Shown here one piece after another: positions 16,767 to 25,063 of a stretch of DNA of 45,239 nt (its first letter is position 1; every line of letters starts with the position of its first letter). Under the pieces are notes generated by a model that was given only the letters and a program-made list of their open reading frames with translations, did not search any database and was not told the DNA's origin. The translations under genes and the position numbers were made by a program. Source of the DNA: Acidimicrobiaceae bacterium (GTDB lineage: Bacteria; Actinomycetota; Acidimicrobiia; Acidimicrobiales; Bog-793); assembly GCA_025463965.1 (NCBI GenBank), contig JAODBN010000361.1, forward strand, positions 1-45,239, read 5' to 3'.

Positions 16767-17668
16767 CGATGACCGCCCCGCAGATCGCTGCCCAGGGCAC
16801 CGGCCTGAAGGCGCGACCGAGCCGCTTTCTCATCTTGTTCCAGCCGCACAACCTTGTGTGGACGATCGGTGGAGTCATCATTATTGCGGCGGGGATCCTC
16901 GGGATCGTCCTGCAGCTCGTGCCTTCGTGGCGGCACCTCTACCTCACCCAGGATCTGACGGCGACATTTCAGGCGCCTCTCTCCACCGGCCACGTGCTCG
17001 GAACGGACAACCTCGGTCGAGATCTCCTCTGGCAGCTCATTGCCGGCCTTGGCATCTCGTTGATGATCGGGATTGGCGTGACTGTGCTCTCGCTTGTTCT
17101 CGGGCTCACGGTCGGGATCCTCGGCGCCTACTTCGGTCGTACGGCCGACGCGGTGAGCAACGTCATCGTCGACGTAACGTGGGCCTTCCCGGCGATCCTC
17201 CTTGCCGTCCTCCTCGCTGGCGCCATCGGCCCGAGCGTGACGACGGTCGTTCTCGCCCTCGCGCTGACGACCTGGCCTGGCTATGCCCGTATCGTCCGCG
17301 GCGAGGTGCTGTCCCTGCGCGAGCGGGACTTCGTGAACGCGGCTCGAGTGCTCGGCGTCCCGAAGCTCGTGATCAGCGTCCGGCACTTCGTCGTGAACCT
17401 TATGCCCATCACGATTGTGATCGCCGTGTACTACGTCGCGACGGCGATCATCGGTGAGGCGGGACTCTCGTTCCTCGGCCTCGGCGTGCAAGCGCCGATG
17501 CCGAGCCTGGGGCTCATGCTCTCGGTGGGCCAGCAGTACCTGAACGTCAGCTGGTGGCCCGTCGTTCTCTCCGGCGCGCTCTTGGCGCTCGTCGTGCTGT
17601 TCCTAAATGCGTTCGGGGACTTCCTACGGGGTCGCCTCGATCCCCACGGGCGGGTGCCGAGGCGATGA
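16763..17668 (+). CDS. Dpp/Opp-type ABC permease, second subunit
   Basis: 301 residues, DppC/OppC-like. It has the short cytosolic N-terminus and first helix NLVWTIGGVIIIAAGILGIV, then the conserved HVLGTDNLGRDLLWQLIAG segment and membrane spans near 90-115, 130-160, 212-235 and 260-280. The coupling loop is RGEVLSLRERDFVNAARVLGV. ATG overlaps the previous stop (ATGA), and its own stop overlaps the next start. Together with the DppB-like protein it forms the importer pore. Confidence 0.9.
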   Translation: MTMTAPQIAAQGTGLKARPSRFLILFQPHNLVWTIGGVIIIAAGILGIVLQLVPSWRHLYLTQDLTATFQAPLSTGHVLGTDNLGRDLLWQLIAGLGISLMIGIGVTVLSLVLGLTVGILGAYFGRTADAVSNVIVDVTWAFPAILLAVLLAGAIGPSVTTVVLALALTTWPGYARIVRGEVLSLRERDFVNAARVLGVPKLVISVRHFVVNLMPITIVIAVYYVATAIIGEAGLSFLGLGVQAPMPSLGLMLSVGQQYLNVSWWPVVLSGALLALVVLFLNAFGDFLRGRLDPHGRVPRR

Positions 17669-18690
17669 GGGGACCGGAACTCCTCGTGAAAGCGTCGGTG
17701 AGTCCGGCGGCGGTGCCCGCCAGCCGTCCTGCGCTCGCACTCCTCGACTTGTCCATCTCCCAGCGCCTGCGGCGGACGGAGAAGAGGCTCGTGACCCACG
17801 TCGATCTCGAGGTCGGGCAGGGTGAGATCGTCGGCCTCGTCGGCGAAAGTGGTTCGGGGAAGTCGCTAACGGCTCTTGCGTGCATGGGCCTCTTGCCTTC
17901 TGGCCTCGCGGTGACCGGCGGGGACGTGCACCTCGATGGCGCTTCGCTGCTCGGACTTGCGCCGAAGGCGTTCCGGGCGCTGCGCGGCAACGCGATCAGC
18001 ATGATCTTCCAAGACCCGCTCTCGAGTCTCGACCCGTGCGCCCGCATTGGCGCGCAGATAATCGAGACGATTCGCGCCCATAAAGACGTCAGCGCTTCCC
18101 AGGCGAAGCGGGATGCCATCGAGCTGCTAGACCGCGTCGGGATCCCGAGAGCGGCCCAACGCATGCGGGCGTATCCGCACGAGTTCTCGGGCGGAATGCG
18201 CCAGCGGGTCATGATCGCGGCGGCGCTCGTCCTCAAGCCACGCGTCCTGCTTGCGGATGAGCCGACAACGGCGCTGGACGTCACTACGCAGGCGGGCATC
18301 GTCGAGCTCGTGCGCGAACTCTGCCGTGAGCTTCAGATGAGCGTCGTCTGGATCTCCCACGACCTTGCGCTCGTCAGCGAGCTCGCCGATCGAGTGGCGG
18401 TGATGTACGCCGGAGAGATAGTCGAGGTCGCGGACTCCAAAGTTCTCTTCCGAGTGTCTCGTCATCCTTACACGAAGGGTCTTGTTGCCAGCGGGAGCAT
18501 CCGTCCCTACGGCGAGCGCTTCAGTTACATACCCGGCAGTATTGCCGAGCCGGGAACGTGGCCGACAGGGTGTCGATTTGCTCCTCGCTGCGAGCGCGTC
18601 CGCGAGGAGTGCGTCGGAGAGCATCCCGACTTTAGGAGTGGGACGACAACGGTCCGCTGCGTCAATCCCATCGAGTACGAGGCGGAATGA
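17665..18690 (+). CDS. Dpp/Opp-type ABC ATPase, DppD-like
   Basis: 341 residues from ATG 17665 (ATGA overlap). Walker A is GESGSGKS, the Q-loop is in MIFQDPLSSLDP, the signature is FSGGMRQRVMIAAAL, Walker B is VLLADEPTTALD and the H-loop is WISHDLALV. The C-terminal oligopeptide-transporter domain (oligo_HPY) is present: GCRFAPRCERVREEC and later VRCV, with the cysteines that hold an Fe-S cluster in some relatives. It drives the importer with the second ATPase. Confidence 0.92.
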   Translation: MRGPELLVKASVSPAAVPASRPALALLDLSISQRLRRTEKRLVTHVDLEVGQGEIVGLVGESGSGKSLTALACMGLLPSGLAVTGGDVHLDGASLLGLAPKAFRALRGNAISMIFQDPLSSLDPCARIGAQIIETIRAHKDVSASQAKRDAIELLDRVGIPRAAQRMRAYPHEFSGGMRQRVMIAAALVLKPRVLLADEPTTALDVTTQAGIVELVRELCRELQMSVVWISHDLALVSELADRVAVMYAGEIVEVADSKVLFRVSRHPYTKGLVASGSIRPYGERFSYIPGSIAEPGTWPTGCRFAPRCERVREECVGEHPDFRSGTTTVRCVNPIEYEAE

Positions 18691-19460
18691 CGGTGTCAAT
18701 CGTCCAGCTACTTGACGCGAGAAAGGTCTTCCGCGGACGGCGCGGCGCGCCGGATCACGTCGCTGTCGACGACGTCTCCTTCGAGATGAGCAGCGGTGAG
18801 ACGCTCGGCATTGTCGGAGAGAGCGGGAGCGGCAAGACGACCATCGCGCGGCTCGTCCTCTCACTGGCGCGCCCGACGTCCGGACACGTGTATGTGGGCG
18901 GCATCGACGTCGGCGCCGCCTCCGGCGCTGAGCGCAAGCGCCTACCGCGGATTGTCCAGGCGGTATTCCAGGATCCCTTCGCATCACTCGATCCACGGAT
19001 GACGATTGGCGCCAGCATCTGCCAAGGAGCAAAGCGTGCCTTCGGTGCGCAGGCGGCCCAAGCGGCGCTCGGTGATCTCCTCGACCATGTTGGACTGCCT
19101 CAGCGCTACCGTGACCTGTATCCGCACGAGCTCTCAGGCGGACAGCTCCAGCGCGTCGCGATCGCCCGCGCACTTGCGATGAAGCCGGATGTCCTCGTGG
19201 CCGACGAGCCAGTGAGCGCGCTCGATGTGTCGATGCAGGGACAGGTTCTCAATCTACTCATCGACCTTCGCCATGAGTTCTCCATCTCGTGCCTGTTCAT
19301 CTCGCACGACCTCGGGATCGTCCAGCAGTTCTGCGAGCGCGTGCTCGTGATGGAGAGCGGAAAGGTCGTCGAAGAGGGCGTACCCGGCGATATCTTCCGG
19401 TCGCCGTCGCATCCCTACACTCAGAGCCTCATCGAGGCCATCCCAAAGGTGCCCGCATGA
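18687..19460 (+). CDS. Dpp/Opp-type ABC ATPase, DppF-like, short
   Basis: 257 residues (ATGA overlap with the previous gene). Walker A GESGSGKTT, Q-loop AVFQDPFASLDP, signature LSGGQLQRVAIARAL, Walker B VLVADEPVSALD and H-loop FISHDLGIV are all intact. It ends right after HPYTQSLIEAIPKVPA and lacks the oligo_HPY tail of its partner, as many short DppF-like proteins do. It is the last importer gene; the catabolic genes follow with ATGA coupling, so uptake and metabolism share one transcript. Confidence 0.92.
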   Translation: MTVSIVQLLDARKVFRGRRGAPDHVAVDDVSFEMSSGETLGIVGESGSGKTTIARLVLSLARPTSGHVYVGGIDVGAASGAERKRLPRIVQAVFQDPFASLDPRMTIGASICQGAKRAFGAQAAQAALGDLLDHVGLPQRYRDLYPHELSGGQLQRVAIARALAMKPDVLVADEPVSALDVSMQGQVLNLLIDLRHEFSISCLFISHDLGIVQQFCERVLVMESGKVVEEGVPGDIFRSPSHPYTQSLIEAIPKVPA

Positions 19461-20119
19461 CCGTGTCCGAGATCGGCTTCCCCGCCCCGGAGGCGGTGAG
19501 CTTCGGTGAGGGGGCCGACCTCGCCGGAGTTGCCTGGAGATGGCCGTCTGCCGATATCTCCTTGCTCTTCCTTCACGACGTCGGGACCGATCTCGACTCG
19601 CTTCGCTGGTTGTGCGCTCCGCTCGTAGCAGCGGGGATCACCTGCCTCAGCCTCGACCTCGCCGGCCACGGTCTTAGCGCCGGTGACTTCAAGGCCGACG
19701 GTGAACGGGCAGTTCACACCGCTTGGACTACGTTCACGGCCGGTTTGACAGGCGTCGCCGGCGTGGTCGCCGAGGGAGCGGCTGTCGACCTCATGTTTGC
19801 CACGGACTTTGCGAAAGCGCCAGTGTCGGCCGTCTGTCTCAGCCCGCGTCAGCGCGCCGGTGGGGGCGTACCCGCTCCGAGCTGGCGACTGGTCCCGAAA
19901 CTCGTGATCCTCGAGTCTGAGGGCACCGGTGATTCTGCCTATGCCGACACCATCATCGAGTCGACGAACGCGTGGTGCCTCCGCGCCGATCTCAGTCCGT
20001 CGTGCACAGAGGGAGACCGCTCCCACGATTACCAGGTGGCGAGCCTGACGCTCAAGTTCCTGCTCGAACAGGCGGCCTTCGAACTCGCCGGCCGGACTCA
20101 GCCCGGGGAGGCTCTGTGA
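19457..20119 (+). CDS. Alpha/beta-hydrolase-fold protein lacking the catalytic serine
   Basis: 220 residues from ATG 19457 (ATGA overlap). The fold is visible in SLLFLHDVGTDLDSLRWLCAPL (oxyanion-type His-Asp-x-Gly turn) and LSLDLAGHGLSAG (residues 65-76). Where the nucleophile elbow G-x-S-x-G should be, the protein reads VVAEGAA (103-109), so Glu106 replaces the serine. A late His is present (GDRSHDYQ). It may be a non-hydrolytic or accessory protein. Because it sits immediately before E1 alpha and beta, it could be a degenerate relative of the hydrolase domain seen in some AcoC-type E2 proteins; that is speculation. Confidence 0.6.
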   Translation: MTVSEIGFPAPEAVSFGEGADLAGVAWRWPSADISLLFLHDVGTDLDSLRWLCAPLVAAGITCLSLDLAGHGLSAGDFKADGERAVHTAWTTFTAGLTGVAGVVAEGAAVDLMFATDFAKAPVSAVCLSPRQRAGGGVPAPSWRLVPKLVILESEGTGDSAYADTIIESTNAWCLRADLSPSCTEGDRSHDYQVASLTLKFLLEQAAFELAGRTQPGEAL

Positions 20120-21078
20120 GCACGCTCGAAGCACCGGCGCACCTACTCGCCCTCTATGAGCAGATGTACACGATCCGTGCATTCGAGGAGCAGGTGATGG
20201 AGCTGCTCCGAATCGGCGAGATCACGGGGTCGACCCACCTCTGCATAGGCCAGGAGGCCGTCCCGGTCGGCGCCTCTGCGGTGCTCCAAGCCTCAGACGC
20301 AGTCATCGCGACCTACCGTGGCCACGGCTGGGCGATCGCGAGAGGCGTTCCGCTCGCGGCGCTCTTCGCCGAGCTGATGGGCCGCGCCTCGGTTCTCTGC
20401 GACGGCCGGGGCGGCTCCGCCTATTTCATGGCCCCCGATCACGGCTTCCTTGGAGAGAATTCGATTGTCGGTGCTGGTGTCCCGATGGCGCTCGGCGCCG
20501 CTCTCGCCCGGCGCTTCCAGCGGCGAGACGCGATCGGGCTGGTGTCGATCGGCGACGGCGCGATGAATCAGGGCGCCGTGCACGAGTCGCTGAACATGGC
20601 GGCCGTCCTCGCCGTCCCGCTCGTCGTCGTCGTCGAGAACAACGGCTACGTCGAAATGACGCCGTCACAGGCGCTCACCGCCAAGCCGGCGCACGTTCGG
20701 GCAGCAGCCGCCTATGGCATTGAGTCGGTGCTCGTCGACGGTAACGATCCCGACGCGGTGGGCGCGGCCGTGGAGCGGGCGCGTGCGACCGCCATCGGGT
20801 CTCAGCGGCCGTTCCTCATCGAGGCCGAGACGCACCGCCTCGTCGGCCACTACTCGGGCGACCTCCAGGCCTATCGGCCGCCTGGGGAGCTCGACGCGGC
20901 GCGCCTGCGCGAGCCGCTCGTGCGTCTCGCAGCCACCATCAGCGACGATGAGGCCACCGATGCCGTGCGCGCACGAGTCGCCCGGTTGCTCGCGGAGGAA
21001 CTCGACGTGGCACGTCGCGTGCCACCGGCAAACCCAGAGCGAGCCCTCGTCGGTCTCTACGCAGGACCGGAACGATGA
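20116..21078 (+). CDS. TPP-dependent 2-oxo acid/acetoin dehydrogenase E1, alpha subunit
   Basis: 320 residues from GTG 20116, which overlaps the previous stop (GTGA) and follows GGGGAGG. The TPP-binding motif runs from GDGAMNQGAVHESL (146-159) to VVVENNGY (172-178). YRGHGWAIARG (67-77) and GGSAYF are also typical of E1 alpha. The DGRGGSA...GENSIVGAG arrangement is closest to acetoin-dehydrogenase-type alpha subunits. With the next protein it would decarboxylate a 2-oxo acid or cleave an acyloin. No lipoyl E2 or E3 gene lies in the window, so the acyl acceptor must come from elsewhere or the reaction is different. Confidence 0.92.
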   Translation: MSTLEAPAHLLALYEQMYTIRAFEEQVMELLRIGEITGSTHLCIGQEAVPVGASAVLQASDAVIATYRGHGWAIARGVPLAALFAELMGRASVLCDGRGGSAYFMAPDHGFLGENSIVGAGVPMALGAALARRFQRRDAIGLVSIGDGAMNQGAVHESLNMAAVLAVPLVVVVENNGYVEMTPSQALTAKPAHVRAAAAYGIESVLVDGNDPDAVGAAVERARATAIGSQRPFLIEAETHRLVGHYSGDLQAYRPPGELDAARLREPLVRLAATISDDEATDAVRARVARLLAEELDVARRVPPANPERALVGLYAGPER

Positions 21079-22073
21079 GCGTGGTGGAGATCTCCTACAT
21101 CCGTGCCGTCAACGAGGCGCTGGCGTGGGCGCTCGCGCGCTATCCCGAATCGATCATCTTCGGGGAGGACGTCGCGCTGCCAAACGGGCCGTTCGGGGCG
21201 ACGAAGGGACTCCGCGCCCGCTTCGATGAGCGCGTCTTCGATACTCCGATCTCGGAGTCCGCGATGGTCGGTACCGCTCTTGGCGCAGCCGTCTCCGGTC
21301 TACGTCCGGTCGTCGAGATCATGTACGGCGACTTCCTCCTTGTCGCGATGGACCAGATCGTGAACCAGGTGGCAAACGCGCGCTACGTCTCGAACGGGGC
21401 GCTCGTCCCGCGACTCACTATCCGGACCCAGCAAGGCGCGACTCCCGGCTCATGCGCTCAGCACAGCCAGTCACTCGAGGCGCTCTTCGCACACATCCCC
21501 GGCCTGCGTGTCGGACTAGCGTCGAACGCCGTCGACGCTTACGAGATGCTTCGCGCTGCGATCGCCTCGGACGACCCGGTGTTGATCTTCGAGAGTCGCC
21601 GCCTCTATGCGCAAAAGGCGGCAGTCGCCCTTGATGGCCCGCTCGAGGCCGTCAGCGGGTCGCGCGTCGTTGCCGAGGGAGGCGACGTCACCGTCGTCTC
21701 GTGGGGAGCCGCAGTTTCTGACGTGCTGACGGCGCGCACCGCTCTCGATGAGCGCGGTGTGCACGCGACGGTTGTCGACCTGCGCTGGCTCTCTCCGCTC
21801 GATCTCAATCCCGTGTTCGACTCGGTGGCGCGAACGGGTCGGCTAGCGGTCGTCCACGAGGCAAATACGACTGGCGGCTTCGGCGGTGAGATCGTCGCTC
21901 GCGTCGTCGAAGAAATGGGTTCCCAGCTCACTGCGGCGCCGGTCCGCATCGGTGCGCGCGACTGCCGAATGCCGGCAGCGCCCAGCCTGTCCGCAGCCCT
22001 CCTCCCCACCCCAGACCGGATCGCCGCCGAGCTCATGACGCTCGTCGCACCGACCGGCGCGCCGGCCAGCTGA
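21075..22073 (+). CDS. TPP-dependent 2-oxo acid/acetoin dehydrogenase E1, beta subunit
   Basis: 332 residues, ATGA overlap with E1 alpha. Family marks are FGEDV (29-33), the conserved RVFDTPISESAMVGTALGAA, and the active-site His130 in GSCAQHSQSLEALFAHIPGL. The C-terminal transketolase domain carries VVSWGAAVSDVL, DLRWLSPLD and HEANTTGGFGGE. Together with the alpha subunit it forms an alpha2beta2 E1. The relatives act on pyruvate, acetoin or branched-chain oxo acids. Confidence 0.92.
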   Translation: MSVVEISYIRAVNEALAWALARYPESIIFGEDVALPNGPFGATKGLRARFDERVFDTPISESAMVGTALGAAVSGLRPVVEIMYGDFLLVAMDQIVNQVANARYVSNGALVPRLTIRTQQGATPGSCAQHSQSLEALFAHIPGLRVGLASNAVDAYEMLRAAIASDDPVLIFESRRLYAQKAAVALDGPLEAVSGSRVVAEGGDVTVVSWGAAVSDVLTARTALDERGVHATVVDLRWLSPLDLNPVFDSVARTGRLAVVHEANTTGGFGGEIVARVVEEMGSQLTAAPVRIGARDCRMPAAPSLSAALLPTPDRIAAELMTLVAPTGAPAS

Positions 22074-22120
22074 TGCTCGCCTCATTGGAGGCAGCGCCTC
22101 GAAGACAAGGAGACAAGACC

Positions 22121-22927
22121 ATGTTGTGTCAACGGCTGGAAGGCCGCTCCGCTGTGATCACCGGCGGGGCGAGCGGGGTCGGACGGGCAACGGCGAAGCG
22201 CTTCGCCGAGGAAGGCGCGAAAACCATATGTTTGTTTGACTTGAACGGCGACAACCTCGGGCTTGTCGCTGGTGAGGTCGAACAGCGCGGCGCGAAGGTC
22301 ATCTCCTTCGTCGGCGATGTGACCTCTGTCGAGCAGTGTCAGGAGGCGATCGACATGATCGTAGCGAGCGCCGGGCACCTCGACATCCTCGTCAGCAACG
22401 CGCCGGCGCACAGCTCCGCGCCTTTCCTTGATATGTCACTCGCGGACTGGGACCGTGTCGTCGGGGTGAACCTCCGTGCATCGTTCATCATCGGCCAGAT
22501 CGCAGCGCGGGCCATGGTCGCTGGGGGGCGCGGTGGGGCGATCCTCTACACGGCGTCCGTGTCGGCGATTGGCGCCTCGAAGGACTACGCACACTACGGC
22601 GCCTCCAAGGCCGGAATCGTCAACCTCGCGAAGACGATGGCGCTCGAGCTCGTCCACGAGAACATCCGCGTCAATGCCGTGAGCCCAGGACCCCTCGACA
22701 CGCCGCAGTCGGTGGCGGTGCTCGGAAGTGAGGAGGCGATGGAGCGGGCGCGCAAGCACTGGCCACTCGTCCCGATGGGCCGGCTCGGCAAGCCCGAGGA
22801 GATCGCGGCGGCCTTCGCCTACCTCGCCTCAGACGACGCCGCTTACGTTACCGGGCAAAACCTGGTCGTAGACGGCGGCCTCACTGCGCACGCGTACTCA
22901 ATCCCCGAGGAGCTTTTGGCCAAATGA
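22121..22927 (+). CDS. Short-chain dehydrogenase/reductase
   Basis: 268 residues from ATG 22121, chosen because AAGGAG lies 8 nt upstream; an earlier ATG at 22073 overlaps the previous stop but has no such site. Classical SDR features: TGGASGVG cofactor motif (14-21), FDLNGDN after strand 2 (Asp40 suggests NAD), GDVTSV, SNAPA in place of NNAG (92-96), catalytic Ser near 146-148, Tyr159 and Lys163 in YGASK, and the C-terminal YVTGQNLVVDGG. It likely oxidises a secondary alcohol of the imported compound. Confidence 0.9.
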   Translation: MLCQRLEGRSAVITGGASGVGRATAKRFAEEGAKTICLFDLNGDNLGLVAGEVEQRGAKVISFVGDVTSVEQCQEAIDMIVASAGHLDILVSNAPAHSSAPFLDMSLADWDRVVGVNLRASFIIGQIAARAMVAGGRGGAILYTASVSAIGASKDYAHYGASKAGIVNLAKTMALELVHENIRVNAVSPGPLDTPQSVAVLGSEEAMERARKHWPLVPMGRLGKPEEIAAAFAYLASDDAAYVTGQNLVVDGGLTAHAYSIPEELLAK

Positions 22928-23667
22928 AGATCAACGACCACCTCTATCTTGTTGGCGGCGGCGACTATGGGTTCAACCTGTCGGGCCGGCTCGACTGCAA
23001 CAGCTACGTCCTGGACACGGGCGAAGGACTGTGGATGATCGATGCGGGCTTCGACGGCGGCGAGCAGGTCGTGAAGAACATCCGCGCCGAAGGTCTCGAG
23101 CCGCGCGCGATCACGCGGTTGTTCATCACGCACTACCACGCTGACCACGCGGGGGCTCTTTCCTACATGCGCAAGGCACTCTCGCCTGAGCTCCAGATCG
23201 CGATCTCCCGCGAGGTCGCCGAGCAAGTACGCGCCGGGGACGAGGAGGACAACGGCCTACGGTGGGCGAAGAGCTTCGGCTTCTACCCCTCGGAGTTTGC
23301 CCTTGAGCCTTGCGAGGTCGATGTCGAGCTGACCCACGGCCAGCGCTTTCAGGCAGGGCGTTTCACGCTTGAGGCGATTGACACCCCCGGGCACTGCCGG
23401 GGGCACATCTGCTTCCACCTGACCGGGGGCTCGGGCGGCTACTTGTTCAGCGGGGACCACGTCTTCTGGGGCGGCAAGATCATCCTTCAGAACGTGGGCG
23501 ACTCGAGCGTGCAGGAGTACGCGGCGTCGATGAACGCGCTCCTCGACTACGACTACGCAGCGCTTATGCCCGGCCACCTCGCCTTCTCTATGGTAAACGG
23601 CAAGCGACACGTCGAGCTGGCCGCTAACCAGTTCAACAAGATCGGCCTGCCTGCGAATCTGCTTTGA
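22924..23667 (+). CDS. Metallo-beta-lactamase-fold hydrolase
   Basis: 247 residues, ATGA overlap with the SDR gene. The binuclear metal site is complete: His70, His72, Asp74 and His75 in THYHADHAG, His157 in TPGHCRGH, Asp178 in FSGDHVF and His218 in LMPGH. It is close to the glyoxalase II/lactonase-like branch that hydrolyses thioesters, lactones or related esters. No signal peptide, so cytosolic. In this pathway it could open a lactone made by the SDR or hydrolyse a thioester intermediate. Confidence 0.88.
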   Translation: MKINDHLYLVGGGDYGFNLSGRLDCNSYVLDTGEGLWMIDAGFDGGEQVVKNIRAEGLEPRAITRLFITHYHADHAGALSYMRKALSPELQIAISREVAEQVRAGDEEDNGLRWAKSFGFYPSEFALEPCEVDVELTHGQRFQAGRFTLEAIDTPGHCRGHICFHLTGGSGGYLFSGDHVFWGGKIILQNVGDSSVQEYAASMNALLDYDYAALMPGHLAFSMVNGKRHVELAANQFNKIGLPANLL

Positions 23668-24944
23668 CCGATCTCGCGCAAATGGCAGACGCCTCGGGGG
23701 TCGACCTGCATCGTCCGGCGGAGTCGCGCCGCTTCGCGGTGACGGCGGGCGCGACTTTCCTTCCCGCCCGCGGTTTCGTCGCCGGTGTGACGGTACTGGT
23801 CGAGAACGGCGTGATCATCGAGGTCCGCAATCGTCCCGTTCCACCTGCTGAAGCGATCGTGCACGTTGAGCGACGGGATGCCACGCTGCTCCCCGGGCTC
23901 ATCGACAGCCATGTGCATCTCTCCTTCAGTGGCGGATCGCGCGTGATCGAGGACGTCACCGAGGCGAGCGACGTCACGCTCGGGCTCGTCGCGCTGCAGC
24001 ATGCGCAGATCGCCCTGGCGTCCGGTGCGACGACCCTGGCCGACTGCGGGGCTCGCTGCGAGGTGGTGCTTCAGGTGCGCGACGCGGTGGCGAGTGGCCG
24101 TGTCGCCGGTCCGCGCATCCTCGCGAGTGGCGCACCCATTACGACGACGGCGGGGCACTGTTCATGGCTCGGCGGCTGCGCGGACTCCATCGACGATGTC
24201 ATCCGCGAGGCGCGCCGCCAGGTAGGGGCCGGTGCCGATTTCTTGAAAGTGATGCTGACCGGTGGCAACCTCACGCCGGGCAGCAATCCCGGGATGCTGC
24301 AGTATCCGGCGGATGTGCTTTTTGCGCTCGCCAACGAGGCACGTCGTCTCGGGCGCCCCCTCGTCGTCCACGCCCACTCAGAGGAAGCCGTCGCCATCGC
24401 CGGGCGCGCCGGTGCGACGATCGTCGCCCACGGTACGTGCGCTTCGAGCGAGGGCATCGGGCTCTCGCCTACGACCGTGGAGGCGCTCCTTGCCGGGGGC
24501 ACGGTGATCGATCCGACGATCACCGTCGGCATGCCCGGCATCCGCGACCACGCACAGGTGATGCACGATCGCGCTCGGATCCGAAAGGAGATGCTGCCGG
24601 TGTTCACCGCCCTTGCCCGCCAAGGCGTGCCGCTGCTTGCTGGCACCGATGCGGGTGTGACCAATGTGCCGCACGGCAGCACGGCACGTGCTGTGCTGGC
24701 CCTCGAGCGTGAGGTCGGCCTCCAACGCGAGGAGGCGATCTTTTCGGCGACGGCCGCTCCGGCGCGCGTCTTCGGCCTCGAGCACCGCACAGGAGCGATC
24801 GTTCCAGGACTCGCCGCAGACCTCCTTCTCGTCGAGGGTGACCTCCGCACCGACGCGACTGCGATCCTCCGCCCGGCACAGGTCTGGTCGCAGGGCGTGC
24901 CCATCGCAGCAAGCGCTTGGCGTCGGGAGGCCGAGGTTGTATAG
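23664..24944 (+). CDS. Metal-dependent amidohydrolase, imidazolonepropionase/prolidase type
   Basis: 426 residues if translation starts at the TTG overlapping the previous stop (TTGA). ATG at 23682 is an alternative and would shorten it by six residues. Metal-site motifs of the amidohydrolase superfamily: DSHVHLSF (81-88), a lysine in GADFLKVML that may be carbamylated, HAHSEEA, IVAHGT and the late Asp in LAGTDAGVTN. The C-terminal GAIVPGLAADLLLVEGD matches the small beta-sandwich domain. Such enzymes hydrolyse C-N bonds of cyclic amides, peptides or carbamates. The operator-like palindrome CAAGCGCTTG lies inside its last codons. Confidence 0.9.
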   Translation: MTDLAQMADASGVDLHRPAESRRFAVTAGATFLPARGFVAGVTVLVENGVIIEVRNRPVPPAEAIVHVERRDATLLPGLIDSHVHLSFSGGSRVIEDVTEASDVTLGLVALQHAQIALASGATTLADCGARCEVVLQVRDAVASGRVAGPRILASGAPITTTAGHCSWLGGCADSIDDVIREARRQVGAGADFLKVMLTGGNLTPGSNPGMLQYPADVLFALANEARRLGRPLVVHAHSEEAVAIAGRAGATIVAHGTCASSEGIGLSPTTVEALLAGGTVIDPTITVGMPGIRDHAQVMHDRARIRKEMLPVFTALARQGVPLLAGTDAGVTNVPHGSTARAVLALEREVGLQREEAIFSATAAPARVFGLEHRTGAIVPGLAADLLLVEGDLRTDATAILRPAQVWSQGVPIAASAWRREAEVV

Positions 24945-24945
24945 G
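24910..24945 (+). promoter_or_regulatory. Predicted internal promoter with LacI-type operator
   Basis: CAAGCGCTTG (24910-24919) is the same 10-bp palindrome found at 14033 and 34624. It overlaps a possible -35, TTGGCG (24917-24922), which is 17 bp from TATAGG (24940-24945). Downstream is the only sizeable gap of this part of the operon (119 bp) before the aldolase gene. A second regulated promoter for aldolase-HAD-DhaL-DhaK is the inference. The palindrome is within coding sequence, so chance is possible. Confidence 0.5.
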
Positions 24946-25063
24946 CCCAGAAGGCGTGATCACTTCGAGCTCAAGGCTCTCGCCAGTTCCGGCGCCCAAT
25001 CCCTACGACCTATCGCCATGTTGGCCAACTTGGACTTTGGCTGCCGGGGCTCCGAGAGGTGAG

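Noticed and set aside
22191..22208. An 18-bp perfect palindrome centred on AAGCGCTT
   Set aside because: It lies inside the SDR coding region over ordinary codons (Ala-Lys-Arg-Phe-Ala of the first helix), far from any promoter, and its flanks do not match the CAAGCGCTTG operator.
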